Positions 35,885 through 44,005 of a DNA stretch of 64,000 nt are shown piece by piece (position 1 is the first letter of the stretch; every line of letters starts with the position of its first letter). The notes beneath the pieces were generated by a model. That model worked only from the letters and a program-made list of their open reading frames with translations. It was not told the origin of the DNA and searched no databases. The DNA lies in contig NZ_JAINUY010000007.1 of NCBI RefSeq assembly GCF_020026915.1, positions 310,001 to 374,000 of the forward strand, given 5' to 3'. Source of the DNA: Flavobacterium potami (GTDB taxonomy: Bacteria > Bacteroidota > Bacteroidia > Flavobacteriales > Flavobacteriaceae). A program made the position numbers and the translations under genes.

Positions 35885-36766
35885 ATGATGAACTTTATCA
35901 AATATTTACATTTTACAAAATACCAGAGAACAAGTATTTTTTTGTTTTTCATTATCATAATCGGTTTGCAGGTATTTTATTTAATGATAGACTTTGATGC
36001 TTCTGAAAACGTGGATTACAAAAATGAGCAATGGAGTGCTTTTCAATCTGAAGTGGATGAATTAAAATTGGATAAACAAAATACGAAAACGGGTAATTAT
36101 CTGTTCAATCCCAATTTTATTTCTGATTATAAAGGATATAAACTAGGTATGTCTGTTGAAGAAATTGATCGTTTGATGCGATTTCGTAAGGAAAATAAAT
36201 ATGTGAATTCTCCAGAAGAATTTCAGAAAATTACGGGAATTTCCGATTCGTTGTTAAATAAGATGGCGCCATTGTTTAAATTTCCAAACTGGACCCAGCA
36301 GAAAACTAATTTTAAGTCTCAAAAAGCAGACTTTGTTAAGAAGGACTTTTTGAAAAAAGAAAAGATTGAGGTTTTGGATATAAATCAGGCGACTCAAGAA
36401 GATTTAATGAAGTTGTATGGAATTGGAGAAGGATTGTCGTCCCGAATATTAAAACAAAAAGAGATTTTAGGCTACTTTGTGTCAATGGAGCAAATGAAGG
36501 ATATTTGGGGGCTATCACCAGAAGTTATAAATGAATTAAACAGCCATTTTAAAGTGGTGATTCCTTCTACAGTAAAGAAAATAAATGTGAATGATGCTTC
36601 TTTAAAAGAATTGTCTCAATTTTCATATTTCAAATATGCGGTGGCAAAACAGATTGTAACCTACAGAAGTATGAATGGAAATTTTAATAATATTGAGGAT
36701 TTGGCAAAAATTAAAGATTTTCCTGTAGAAAAAGCAAAAATAATTAGTTTATATTTGGAGTTCTAA
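35885..36766 (+). CDS. Membrane-anchored helix-hairpin-helix (ComEA-like) protein
   Basis: A 293-residue protein with a short cytoplasmic N-terminus, one membrane helix (FLFFIIIIGLQVFYLMI) and then helix-hairpin-helix repeats: around residues 85-130 (FQKITGISDSLLNKM), 160-210 (KLYGIGEGLSSRILKQ, IWGLSPEVINEL) and 240-290 (FSYFKYAVAKQIVTY, IKDFPVEKAKIISLY). The GIG-type turns suggest sequence-independent DNA binding like the ComEA DNA receptors. It may help DNA uptake or chromosome handling; that role is inferred. The acyl-CoA dehydrogenase follows after 14 nt. Confidence 0.82.
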   Translation: MMNFIKYLHFTKYQRTSIFLFFIIIIGLQVFYLMIDFDASENVDYKNEQWSAFQSEVDELKLDKQNTKTGNYLFNPNFISDYKGYKLGMSVEEIDRLMRFRKENKYVNSPEEFQKITGISDSLLNKMAPLFKFPNWTQQKTNFKSQKADFVKKDFLKKEKIEVLDINQATQEDLMKLYGIGEGLSSRILKQKEILGYFVSMEQMKDIWGLSPEVINELNSHFKVVIPSTVKKINVNDASLKELSQFSYFKYAVAKQIVTYRSMNGNFNNIEDLAKIKDFPVEKAKIISLYLEF

Positions 36767-36780
36767 AAAGAGCTTAACTA

Positions 36781-37923
36781 ATGAACTTTGATTACAACGA
36801 AACGCAAATAATGATTGCACAGTCTATAAAAGATTTTGCAGAAAAAAATATTAAGCCTTTTATAATGGAATGGGATGAAGCGCAAATTTTCCCTATTCCT
36901 TTATTTAAGCAACTTGGCGAAATGGGCTTCATGGGGGTTTTAGTTCCAGAAGAATATGGAGGTTCGGGTTTAGGGTATCACGAATATGTTACAGTTATTG
37001 AAGAAATTTCGAAAGTAGATCCTTCTATAGGTTTATCGGTTGCGGCACATAATTCTTTATGTACAAATCATATTCTAACTTTTGGAAATGAAGAACAAAA
37101 GAGAAAATGGCTCCCAAAGCTTGCAACAGCTGAATGTATTGGTGCTTGGGGGCTAACAGAACACAACACAGGATCGGATGCTGGAGGGATGAACACAACA
37201 GCTGTTAAAGATGGAGATCATTGGGTTGTGAATGGTGCAAAAAATTTTATAACACATGCTATTTCGGGAGATATAGCTGTTGTTGTTGTTCGAACTGGTG
37301 AAAAAGGTGATTCAAAAGGAATGACTGCTTTTGTATTCGAAAAAGGAATGAAAGGATTTTCATCGGGCAAAAAAGAAAATAAGCTGGGTATGAGAGCAAG
37401 CGAAACTGCTGAACTTGTTTTTGATAATTGCCGTGTTCCAGATGAAAACAGACTTGGTGAAGTAGGACAAGGTTTTGTTCAGGCAATGAAAATTCTCGAT
37501 GGAGGAAGAATCTCTATTGGGGCATTGTCTTTAGGAATTTCAAAAGGGGCTTATGAAGCGGCATTGAAATATTCAAAAGAAAGACATCAGTTTGGTCAAC
37601 CAATCAGTAATTTTCAAGGAATTTCTTTTAAATTAGCAGATATGGCAACAGAAATCGAAGCTTCTGAGTTGTTGTTGCATAAAGCTGCTTTTTTAAAACA
37701 AAAACATAAACCGGTTACTACTTCTGGCGCAATGGCAAAAATGTATGCTTCTGAAGCTTGCGTTAAAATTGCCAATGATGCGGTTCAGATTCATGGCGGA
37801 TATGGGTATACAAAAGATTATCCGGTAGAAAAATTTTATAGAGATTCGAAACTGTGTACCATAGGAGAAGGAACCACTGAAATTCAAAAACTGGTTATTT
37901 CTAGAAATTTACTAAAAGAATAA
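36781..37923 (+). CDS. Acyl-CoA dehydrogenase
   Basis: A 380-residue FAD enzyme of the acyl-CoA dehydrogenase family that introduces the alpha-beta double bond in acyl-CoA during fatty-acid or branched amino-acid breakdown. It shows GSGLGYHEYVTVIEEISKVD, WGLTEHNTGSDAGGM, LGMRASETAELVFDNCRVP, IHGGYGYTKDYPVEKFYRD and the catalytic-base region CTIGEGTTEIQKL, in which the Glu is the likely base. Cytoplasmic. Substrate chain length is not predicted. It lies 14 nt after the HhH gene. Confidence 0.93.
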   Translation: MNFDYNETQIMIAQSIKDFAEKNIKPFIMEWDEAQIFPIPLFKQLGEMGFMGVLVPEEYGGSGLGYHEYVTVIEEISKVDPSIGLSVAAHNSLCTNHILTFGNEEQKRKWLPKLATAECIGAWGLTEHNTGSDAGGMNTTAVKDGDHWVVNGAKNFITHAISGDIAVVVVRTGEKGDSKGMTAFVFEKGMKGFSSGKKENKLGMRASETAELVFDNCRVPDENRLGEVGQGFVQAMKILDGGRISIGALSLGISKGAYEAALKYSKERHQFGQPISNFQGISFKLADMATEIEASELLLHKAAFLKQKHKPVTTSGAMAKMYASEACVKIANDAVQIHGGYGYTKDYPVEKFYRDSKLCTIGEGTTEIQKLVISRNLLKE

Positions 37924-37988
37924 AGTGTAATTTTATAAGTTTAAAAAACTCTTTTTGATTTTTTTGAAAAATAATTTGCGATTTATAA

Positions 37989-38018
37989 TTGATAATTAAT
38001 AATTAATAATTACTTTTG
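37989..38018 (+). promoter_or_regulatory. rpsU promoter
   Basis: TTG (37989-37991), 19-nt spacer, and TACTTTTG (38011-38018): a textbook Bacteroidota promoter. The ATG of rpsU follows at 38048. Confidence 0.85.
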
Positions 38019-38030
38019 CAGCCTTAACGA

Positions 38031-38040
38031 GAGGAGGTGT
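38031..38040 (+). promoter_or_regulatory. Strong Shine-Dalgarno site of rpsU
   Basis: GAGGAGGTG with AGGAGG at 38032-38037, 10 nt before ATG 38048. Other genes here lack such sites. In Flavobacteria the anti-SD is normally hidden by protein S21, and a strong SD on the S21 gene is known to allow autogenous control. Confidence 0.82.
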
Positions 38041-38047
38041 CTATATT

Positions 38048-38242
38048 ATGTTAATTATACCAATTAAAGACGGAGAAAATATCGATAGAGCATTAAAGCG
38101 CTATAAAAGAAAATTTGATAAAACAGGAACTGTTCGTCAATTAAGAGCACGTACTGCTTTTATTAAGCCTTCTGTTATCAAAAGAGCTCAAATTCAAAAA
38201 GCTGCTTACATTCAAGGTTTGAAAGATAGCTTAGAAAGTTAA
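38048..38242 (+). CDS. rpsU: Small ribosomal subunit protein bS21
   Basis: A 64-residue ribosomal protein S21 (MLIIPIKDGENIDRALKRYKRKFDKTG...), basic and with the conserved ALKRYKRK helix. It binds near the 3' end of 16S rRNA. In Bacteroidota it helps hide the anti-Shine-Dalgarno sequence, so its own strong SD (38031) may permit translation only by ribosomes lacking S21. The gene has its own promoter and a long terminator-like stem-loop after it. Confidence 0.96.
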   Translation: MLIIPIKDGENIDRALKRYKRKFDKTGTVRQLRARTAFIKPSVIKRAQIQKAAYIQGLKDSLES

Positions 38243-38264
38243 TATTAGCTTTTCAAAAATAATT

Positions 38265-38311
38265 ACCGTTAGCGGTCAAAATGTTTTAATTTTGATGCTA
38301 ACGGTTTTTTT
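38265..38311 (+). terminator. Terminator after rpsU
   Basis: Long stem: ACCGTTAGC (38265-38273) and GCTAACGGT (38297-38305), extended inward by TCAAAA and TTTTGA, then TTTTTT. Confidence 0.85.
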
Positions 38312-38316
38312 ATGCT

Positions 38317-38324
38317 TAATTTTG
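38317..38324 (+). promoter_or_regulatory. Possible promoter of the recombinase gene
   Basis: TAATTTTG fits TAnnTTTG; a TTTG lies 22 nt upstream (38291-38294). ATG 38341 is close behind (16 nt). Confidence 0.4.
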
Positions 38325-38340
38325 AGATATTTTATTTTTT

Positions 38341-39234
38341 ATGAAAACGAATAAAGAGGCTTTTGGTGATTATCTTTTGTTGGAGAAAAAGTATTCTGTT
38401 CATACGGCTAATGCTTATTTGAATGATTTGATGGCGTTTGAGATTTTTGTAAAAGAAAATTTTGAGCAAGATTGTATCGATAATGTAAATTATAGTCAAA
38501 TTAGGAGGTGGATTGTTTTCTTGGTGGATCAAAATATTTCAAATGTATCTGTGAATAGGAAAATGGCTTCCTTGAAAGCTTTTTATAAGTTTCTTTTAAA
38601 GTCGAAGCAGATTGAGGTGAATCCTATGTTGAAGCATAAATCTCTGAAAACTCCGAAGGTAGTTCAAGTTCCTTTTTCGGAAAAAGAGTTGAAGGATTTG
38701 TTAGGTCAGATTGAGGATTCTGTTGGTTTTGAAGAGGTGCGCGATAAGTTGATTGTTGAGATGTTTTATGTGACGGGAATGCGTCGTGCAGAATTGATTC
38801 ATTTGATGATTAAAAATGTAGATCGCTCGACAGGTATTATAAAGGTTTTGGGAAAGAGAAACAAAGAGAGGTTGATTCCGATTTTGCCAATTATTGAAAA
38901 TCAGATCGACTTATATATAAAGGAGAGGGGTAGTTTGGAAAATTTAACTGATTCGGATTATTTCTTTGTTTCGAAAAAAGGATTAAAATTGAGTGAATCT
39001 TTTGTTTATCGTTTAATAAATTCATACTTTAGTAGGGTCTCAGAAAAGGTGAAAAAAAGTCCGCATGTGCTTCGTCATACTTTTGCAACTCACTTGTTGA
39101 ATAATGGGGCAGATTTGAATTCAGTTAAGGAGTTATTAGGGCATTCTAGTTTGGCGTCTACACAAGTTTATACTCATAATAGTTTGGCGGAGCTTAAAAA
39201 AGTATATATTGATGCACATCCGCGGAATAAGTAG
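38341..39234 (+). CDS. Xer-type tyrosine recombinase
   Basis: A 297-residue tyrosine recombinase with the XerC/D layout: an N-terminal core-binding domain (residues 5-95) and a catalytic domain with Arg in TGMRRAEL, Lys in GKRNKERLIPI, the His-x-x-Arg box HVLRHTFATHLL and the nucleophile Tyr in LGHSSLASTQVYTH. It probably resolves chromosome dimers at dif. Its place in the rpsU-xer-hpf-tRNA-tuf order is the normal core-gene arrangement, so it is not a phage integrase. Confidence 0.93.
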   Translation: MKTNKEAFGDYLLLEKKYSVHTANAYLNDLMAFEIFVKENFEQDCIDNVNYSQIRRWIVFLVDQNISNVSVNRKMASLKAFYKFLLKSKQIEVNPMLKHKSLKTPKVVQVPFSEKELKDLLGQIEDSVGFEEVRDKLIVEMFYVTGMRRAELIHLMIKNVDRSTGIIKVLGKRNKERLIPILPIIENQIDLYIKERGSLENLTDSDYFFVSKKGLKLSESFVYRLINSYFSRVSEKVKKSPHVLRHTFATHLLNNGADLNSVKELLGHSSLASTQVYTHNSLAELKKVYIDAHPRNK

Positions 39235-39267
39235 TAATTTCAAAGTGTTAATCCTAAAATTTTTATT

Positions 39268-39570
39268 ATGAAGGTAGATGTTCATGCAGTTAACTTTACT
39301 GTTGACAGAAAATTGGTCGATTTTATTCAGGAGAGAATGGATAAGTTGGAAAAATACTACGATCGTGTGGTTTCATCGGATGTTTTTTTAAAAGTTGAAA
39401 GAACGAGTGATAAGGAAAATAAAGCGGTTGAGATTAAGATTAATGTTCCTGGTGATGACTTTTTGGTAAAAAAACAGTGTAAGACATTTGAAGAGGCTGT
39501 GGAGCTTTCGGCAGAATCTTTAGAACGTTTGCTTGTAAAAAGGAAAGAAAAAATAAGAGCGCACATTTAA
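39268..39570 (+). CDS. hpf: Ribosome hibernation-promoting factor, short form
   Basis: A 100-residue HPF/RaiA-family protein: MKVDVHAVNFTVDRKLVDFIQERMDKLEKYYDR, a beta-alpha-beta fold, with KVERTSDKENKAVEIKINVPG and basic C-terminus LLVKRKEKIRAHI. It binds in the 30S tRNA sites and inactivates or protects ribosomes in stationary phase. Only the N-terminal domain is present, as in short HPF. It is 33 nt downstream of the recombinase gene and 90 nt ahead of the tRNA operon. Confidence 0.93.
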   Translation: MKVDVHAVNFTVDRKLVDFIQERMDKLEKYYDRVVSSDVFLKVERTSDKENKAVEIKINVPGDDFLVKKQCKTFEEAVELSAESLERLLVKRKEKIRAHI

Positions 39571-39594
39571 TTGAAATTTTTTTTAAAAAATGTT

Positions 39595-39623
39595 TTGATT
39601 AAAAGATAAAATAGCTACATTTG
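39595..39623 (+). promoter_or_regulatory. Promoter of the tRNA-tuf operon
   Basis: TTG (39595-39597), an 18-nt spacer and TACATTTG (39616-39623) precede tRNA-Thr by about 40 nt. Behind it a six-base-pair stem AGTCCG/CGGACT (39625-39647) with T-run may act as an attenuator or early terminator. Confidence 0.8.
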
Positions 39624-39660
39624 CAGTCCGTTAGAAATAGCGGACTTTTTTAATGTATTC

Positions 39661-39734
39661 GCCGATGTAGCTCAGCTGGCTAGAGCAGCTGATTTGTAAT
39701 CAGCAGGTCGTGGGTTCGAGTCCCTCTATCGGCT
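39661..39734 (+). tRNA. tRNA-Thr (anticodon TGT)
   Basis: A 74-nt cloverleaf: acceptor GCCGATG/TATCGGC, D-arm AGCTCAGCTGG, anticodon loop TTTGTAA with anticodon TGT, T-arm GGGTTCGAGTCCC. The discriminator base is T. CCA is not encoded. Confidence 0.95.
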
Positions 39735-39794
39735 CAATAATTTCCAAATACGATTTGGAAATTGGTTCTTTAAAATAATGGAATTTTAAAATTA

Positions 39795-39875
39795 GGGGAG
39801 ATACTCAAGCGGCCAACGAGGGCAGACTGTAAATCTGCTGTGTGAACTTCGCAGGTTCGAATCCTGCTCTCCCCA
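39795..39875 (+). tRNA. tRNA-Tyr (anticodon GTA)
   Basis: An 81-nt class-II tRNA with long variable arm: acceptor GGGGAGA/TCTCCCC, anticodon loop CTGTAAA with anticodon GTA, T-arm CAGGTTCGAATCCTG, discriminator A. Confidence 0.95.
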
Positions 39876-39962
39876 CTAAAAAGAAGTTGGGATTTTAGAT
39901 TGTAGGTTTTGGATTAATAAAATCTAAAATTTAAAATCTGAATTCTAAAATCAGAACTCTCT

Positions 39963-40034
39963 GCCGGTGTAGCTCAGGGGTAGAGTGCTTCCTTGGTAAG
40001 GAAGAGGTCTCGGGTTCAAATCCCGACATTGGCT
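39963..40034 (+). tRNA. tRNA-Thr (anticodon GGT)
   Basis: A 72-nt cloverleaf: acceptor GCCGGTG/CATTGGC (one G-T pair), anticodon loop TTGGTAA with anticodon GGT, T-arm CGGGTTCAAATCCCG, discriminator T. Confidence 0.93.
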
Positions 40035-40089
40035 CAAGTAAGTAGGAAATTGAAAATTAATATATAACTAAGATTAAAAATTAAGTAAA

Positions 40090-41277
40090 ATGGCAAAGGA
40101 GAATTTTAATCGTTCCAAACCGCACTTAAACATAGGTACAATTGGACACGTAGATCACGGAAAAACTACATTAACTGCTGCAATTACAAAAGTATTGTCA
40201 GATGCTGGTTACTGTCAAGCAAAATCGTTTGATCAAATCGATAACGCTCCAGAGGAGAAAGAAAGAGGTATTACTATTAATACATCACACGTAGAGTACG
40301 AAACTGCTAACCGTCACTACGCTCACGTTGACTGTCCAGGTCACGCGGATTACGTTAAGAACATGGTTACTGGTGCTGCTCAAATGGACGGTGCTATCTT
40401 AGTAGTTGCTGCTACAGATGGTCCAATGCCACAAACTCGTGAGCACATCCTTTTAGGACGTCAGGTTGGTATTCCAAGAATCGTTGTTTTTATGAACAAA
40501 GTGGATATGGTTGATGATGCTGAGTTATTAGAGCTTGTTGAAATGGAAATTAGAGATTTATTATCTTTCTACGAATATGATGGAGATAATGGTCCTGTAG
40601 TTCAAGGTTCTGCTTTAGGAGGATTAAACAATGATCCAAACTGGGTACCTAAAATTATCGAATTAATGGATGCAGTTGATGCTTGGATCGAAGAGCCAGT
40701 ACGTGACGTTGCTAAACCATTCTTGATGCCAGTTGAGGACGTATTTACAATTACAGGTCGTGGAACTGTTGCTACAGGTCGTATCGAAACTGGAGTTGCT
40801 AATACTGGAGATCCTGTTGAAATCATTGGTATGGGAGCTGAAAAATTAACTTCTACTATTACAGGAGTTGAGATGTTTCGTAAAATCCTTGATAGAGGTG
40901 AAGCTGGAGATAACGTAGGTTTATTGTTAAGAGGTATTGATAAAGCTGATATCAAAAGAGGTATGGTTATCATTAAGCCAGGTTCAGTAAAACCACACGC
41001 TAAATTCAAAGCAGAGGTTTATATCTTGAAAAAAGAAGAAGGTGGACGTCACACTCCATTCCACAATAACTACCGTCCACAGTTCTACGTACGTACAACT
41101 GACGTAACAGGAGTTATTTCTTTACCAGCAGGTGTAGAGATGGTAATGCCAGGTGATAACTTAACTATCGAGGTTGCTTTATTAAGCCCAATCGCTATGA
41201 ACGTAGGTTTACGTTTCGCTATCCGTGAGGGTGGTAGAACAGTTGGTGCTGGTCAGGTTACTGAAATTGTAGAGTAA
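40090..41277 (+). CDS. tuf: Elongation factor Tu
   Basis: A 395-residue elongation factor Tu that delivers aminoacyl-tRNA to the ribosome. The GTPase signatures are GHVDHGKTT (G1), DCPGHADYV (G3) and NKVD (G4), followed by domains 2 and 3 (RGTVATGRIETG, GRTVGAGQVTEI). It sits in a tRNA-flanked locus as in many bacteria. No promoter is seen between the last tRNA-Thr and tuf, so it is likely read from the tRNA promoter at 39595. Confidence 0.98.
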   Translation: MAKENFNRSKPHLNIGTIGHVDHGKTTLTAAITKVLSDAGYCQAKSFDQIDNAPEEKERGITINTSHVEYETANRHYAHVDCPGHADYVKNMVTGAAQMDGAILVVAATDGPMPQTREHILLGRQVGIPRIVVFMNKVDMVDDAELLELVEMEIRDLLSFYEYDGDNGPVVQGSALGGLNNDPNWVPKIIELMDAVDAWIEEPVRDVAKPFLMPVEDVFTITGRGTVATGRIETGVANTGDPVEIIGMGAEKLTSTITGVEMFRKILDRGEAGDNVGLLLRGIDKADIKRGMVIIKPGSVKPHAKFKAEVYILKKEEGGRHTPFHNNYRPQFYVRTTDVTGVISLPAGVEMVMPGDNLTIEVALLSPIAMNVGLRFAIREGGRTVGAGQVTEIVE

Positions 41278-41295
41278 TTCTATTAAAATAAATAA

Positions 41296-41329
41296 AAAGC
41301 CAGTGATTATTTTTTTAATCACTGGCTTT
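41296..41329 (+). terminator. Hairpin between tuf and tRNA-Trp
   Basis: Stem AAAGCCAGTGATT (41296-41308) / AATCACTGGCTTT (41317-41329). The T-run is inside the loop, and the following sequence is AATT, not U-rich, so it may be a processing or weak termination site rather than a full terminator. Confidence 0.5.
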
Positions 41330-41333
41330 AATT

Positions 41334-41404
41334 ACGGGCGTAGTTCAAGGGTAGAATAGCGGTCTCCAAAACCGTTGATGGGGGTTCGAATCCCTCCGCC
41401 CGTG
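41334..41404 (+). tRNA. tRNA-Trp (anticodon CCA)
   Basis: A 71-nt cloverleaf: acceptor ACGGGCG/CGCCCGT, anticodon loop CTCCAAA with anticodon CCA, T-arm GGGGTTCGAATCCC, discriminator G. Its place between tuf and secE is typical. Confidence 0.95.
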
Positions 41405-41422
41405 CAATAAAAAATATATCAA

Positions 41423-41620
41423 ATGACAAAAGTTACTAATTATTTATCAGAGGCTTTCGAAGAGTTAAAGTCAAATGTTACTTGGCCAGCTTGGGCTGAA
41501 GTACAAAAATTAACAATTGTTGTGGCTGTATTTTCGATCTTATTCGCTTTGGCAACTTGGGGAGTAGACGAATTTTTTGCAAAAGCTTTGGCTGGATTTT
41601 TTAACTGGTTAAAAGGATAA
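41423..41620 (+). CDS. secE: Preprotein translocase subunit SecE
   Basis: A 65-residue single-span SecE: an amphipathic start (TKVTNYLSEAFEELKSNVTWPAWAE) and one membrane helix (LTIVVAVFSILFALATWGV). WPAWAE is the usual SecE signature (conserved region before the helix). It belongs to the SecYEG export channel in the inner membrane. It is short, as in most Bacteroidota. nusG follows after 11 nt. Confidence 0.95.
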   Translation: MTKVTNYLSEAFEELKSNVTWPAWAEVQKLTIVVAVFSILFALATWGVDEFFAKALAGFFNWLKG

Positions 41621-41631
41621 TTTTTTTTGTG

Positions 41632-42183
41632 ATGGCAGATAATAATGTGAAAAAATGGTACGTAGTTAGAGCGGTTAGTGGTCAAGAGAATAAAGTGAAA
41701 GCTTATATCGAGACTGAGATTGCAAGATTAGGTATGGAGGATTATGTTTCTCAGGTTTTAGTTCCTACAGAAAAAGTAGTTACTGTAAAAGATGGGAAAA
41801 AATCATCTAAGGATAAAGTGTATTTTCCTGGATATGTTATGATCGAAGCTAACTTAGTTGGTGAGATTCCTCATATTATTAAGTCGATTACTAGTGTTAT
41901 TGGATTTTTGGGAGAAACTAAAGGCGGAGAACCTGTTCCTTTAAGACTTTCTGAAGTAAACCGTATGTTAGGTAAGGTAGATGAATTAGCTGTAAATACA
42001 GATACTCGTTCTATTCCTTTTAGTGTTGGTGAAACGGTTAAGGTTATTGATGGACCTTTTAACGGATTTAATGGATCTGTTGAGAAAATCAATGAAGAGA
42101 AGCGTAAACTTGAGGTAATGGTTAAGATTTTCGGAAGAAAGACTCCATTAGAATTGAGTTTTATGCAAGTAGAAAAAGTATAA
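41632..42183 (+). CDS. nusG: Transcription termination/antitermination factor NusG
   Basis: A 183-residue NusG. The N-terminal domain starts at KKWYVVRAVSGQENKVKAY, and the C-terminal KOW motif is in FSVGETVKVIDGPFNGFNGSVE. NusG links RNA polymerase to Rho and ribosome. I choose ATG 41632; GTG 41629 is also possible but adds only one residue. Operon with secE and rplK. Confidence 0.97.
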   Translation: MADNNVKKWYVVRAVSGQENKVKAYIETEIARLGMEDYVSQVLVPTEKVVTVKDGKKSSKDKVYFPGYVMIEANLVGEIPHIIKSITSVIGFLGETKGGEPVPLRLSEVNRMLGKVDELAVNTDTRSIPFSVGETVKVIDGPFNGFNGSVEKINEEKRKLEVMVKIFGRKTPLELSFMQVEKV

Positions 42184-42250
42184 TTTTTTGTTACACTATA
42201 ATAAACCATTGTAATCGCTTCCATTGATTACAGTGTTAAATTTTTTAAAA

Positions 42251-42688
42251 ATGGCTAAAGAAATTAGTAAGGTAGTTAAACTACAAGTTAAGGGAGGTGC
42301 TGCGAACCCGTCGCCACCGGTTGGACCTGCTTTAGGAGCTGCTGGGGTTAACATCATGGAGTTTTGTAAGCAATTTAATGCTAGAACTCAAGATAAACCT
42401 GGCAAAATTTGTCCAGTGCAAATCACTGTGTACAAAGACAAATCATTTGATTTTGTTGTTAAGACTCCTCCAGCGGCTGTCCAGTTATTGGAAGCTGCAA
42501 AGCTAAAGTCTGGATCAGGTGAACCAAATCGTAAAAAAGTAGCTAGCGTTACTTGGGATGTTATCAAAGCAATTGCTGAAGATAAAATGGTAGATTTAAA
42601 TGCATTCACAATCGAATCTGCAATGAGTATGATTGCTGGAACTGCTAGATCTATGGGTATAACTGTATCAGGAGATGCTCCTTTTTAA
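42251..42688 (+). CDS. rplK: Large ribosomal subunit protein uL11
   Basis: A 145-residue ribosomal protein L11, with the start MAKEISKVVKLQVKGGAANP at ATG 42251 and PPVGPALGAAGVNIMEFCKQFNART. It binds 23S rRNA at the GTPase centre. An in-frame ATT/ATG extension to 42224 is unlikely. A weak hairpin (GTAATC/GATTAC) lies in the nusG-rplK gap. Confidence 0.97.
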   Translation: MAKEISKVVKLQVKGGAANPSPPVGPALGAAGVNIMEFCKQFNARTQDKPGKICPVQITVYKDKSFDFVVKTPPAAVQLLEAAKLKSGSGEPNRKKVASVTWDVIKAIAEDKMVDLNAFTIESAMSMIAGTARSMGITVSGDAPF

Positions 42689-42701
42689 TTAAGAAAAAGA
42701 A

Positions 42702-43391
42702 ATGGCAAAATTAACAAAAAAGCAAAAAGAGGCTGCTTCAAAAATTGAAAAGAACAAATTATACTCTCTAAAAGATGCTGCTGCATTATTGAAAGTTGTT
42801 GCTTCTGCAAAATTTGATGAGTCTGTTGATATCGCAGTTCGTTTGGGTGTAGATCCAAGAAAAGCGAATCAAATGGTTAGAGGTGTGGTTACATTACCTC
42901 ACGGAACTGGTAAGGATGTAAAAGTATTAGCATTAGTTACTCCAGATAAAGAAGCTGAAGCTAAAGAAGCTGGTGCTGACTATGTAGGTCTTGATGATTA
43001 CTTACAAAAAATTAAAGATGGTTGGACAGATGTTGATGTAATCATCACTATGCCAGCTGTTATGGGTAAATTAGGTCCATTAGGTCGTATTTTAGGACCT
43101 AGAGGTTTAATGCCAAACCCTAAAACAGGTACTGTAACTATGGATGTTGCAAAAGCTGTTCAAGAGGTTAAAGCTGGTAAAATTGACTTTAAAGTTGACA
43201 AAACTGGTATCGTTCACGCTGGAATTGGTAAAGTTTCTTTCGGAGCTGAGCAAATTGTGGACAACGCACACGAAATTATTCAAACATTAATAAAACTTAA
43301 ACCAACTGCTGCTAAAGGTACATACATTAAAGGTATTCACCTTACAAGCACAATGAGTCCTGCTATTGCATTAGACCCAAAAGCAGTATAA
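42702..43391 (+). CDS. rplA: Large ribosomal subunit protein uL1
   Basis: A 229-residue L1 with VDIAVRLGVDPRKANQMVRG and LGRILGPRGLMPNPKTGT, the signature of the family. L1 forms the L1 stalk and often represses its own operon by binding mRNA. It follows rplK after 13 nt. Confidence 0.98.
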   Translation: MAKLTKKQKEAASKIEKNKLYSLKDAAALLKVVASAKFDESVDIAVRLGVDPRKANQMVRGVVTLPHGTGKDVKVLALVTPDKEAEAKEAGADYVGLDDYLQKIKDGWTDVDVIITMPAVMGKLGPLGRILGPRGLMPNPKTGTVTMDVAKAVQEVKAGKIDFKVDKTGIVHAGIGKVSFGAEQIVDNAHEIIQTLIKLKPTAAKGTYIKGIHLTSTMSPAIALDPKAV

Positions 43392-43413
43392 TTGGTAGTT
43401 AAAAATTTTTAGT

Positions 43414-43914
43414 ATGACTAGAGAAGAAAAATCAATCGCGATTGAAAATTTAACTGCGCAGTTAGCTGGTACAAATATCATTTATGTATCTGATATTTCT
43501 GGTTTAAACGCAGAAACAACTTCAAGTTTACGTAGAGCTTGTTTTAAAGCTGGTATCAAATTAGAAGTTGTAAAGAACACTTTGCTTGCAAAAGCAATGG
43601 AAGCTTCTGCTAATGATTATGGTGATTTACCAACAGTTTTAACTGGTAATAGTGCTATCTTCATTTCTGATGTTGCTAACGCACCTGGAAAAATTATCAA
43701 AGATTTCCGTAAGAAATCTGATAAACCAGTTTTAAAAGGAGCTTACATCAATTCTGAAGTGTATATTGGAGACAATCAATTAGATGCATTAGCAACTATT
43801 AAATCTAAAGAAGAACTTCTTGGAGAACTTATTGGATTGTTACAATCACCAGCTCAAAGAATTATTTCTGCTCTTCAGAACAAATTTTCTGGAGAAGAAT
43901 CAGAAGAAGCTTAA
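43414..43914 (+). CDS. rplJ: Large ribosomal subunit protein uL10
   Basis: A 166-residue L10 (MTREEKSIAIENLTAQLAGT, KLEVVKNTLLAKAM, GTNSAIF-like region). It anchors L7/L12 dimers on the ribosome and commonly autoregulates rplJL. Just after rplA. Confidence 0.97.
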   Translation: MTREEKSIAIENLTAQLAGTNIIYVSDISGLNAETTSSLRRACFKAGIKLEVVKNTLLAKAMEASANDYGDLPTVLTGNSAIFISDVANAPGKIIKDFRKKSDKPVLKGAYINSEVYIGDNQLDALATIKSKEELLGELIGLLQSPAQRIISALQNKFSGEESEEA

Positions 43915-44005
43915 AAACAACTTTAGACTTGCGGGTCTATAGTGCTTAAAAATTGCACACACAAATAAATTATAATTTTACAAATCATTTTAAACGATAG
44001 AAAAA

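Noticed and set aside
38341..39234. Tyrosine recombinase as sign of a mobile island
   Set aside because: It sits in the conserved rpsU-xer-hpf-tRNA-tuf order and has the XerC/D layout, with no attachment repeats beside the tRNAs.
40602..41009. 135-codon open frame opposite tuf
   Set aside because: It is antisense to a highly conserved gene and has no own features.
41296..41329. Strong terminator separating tuf from tRNA-Trp
   Set aside because: The T-run lies in the loop and no U-tract follows, so I list it only as a weak hairpin.
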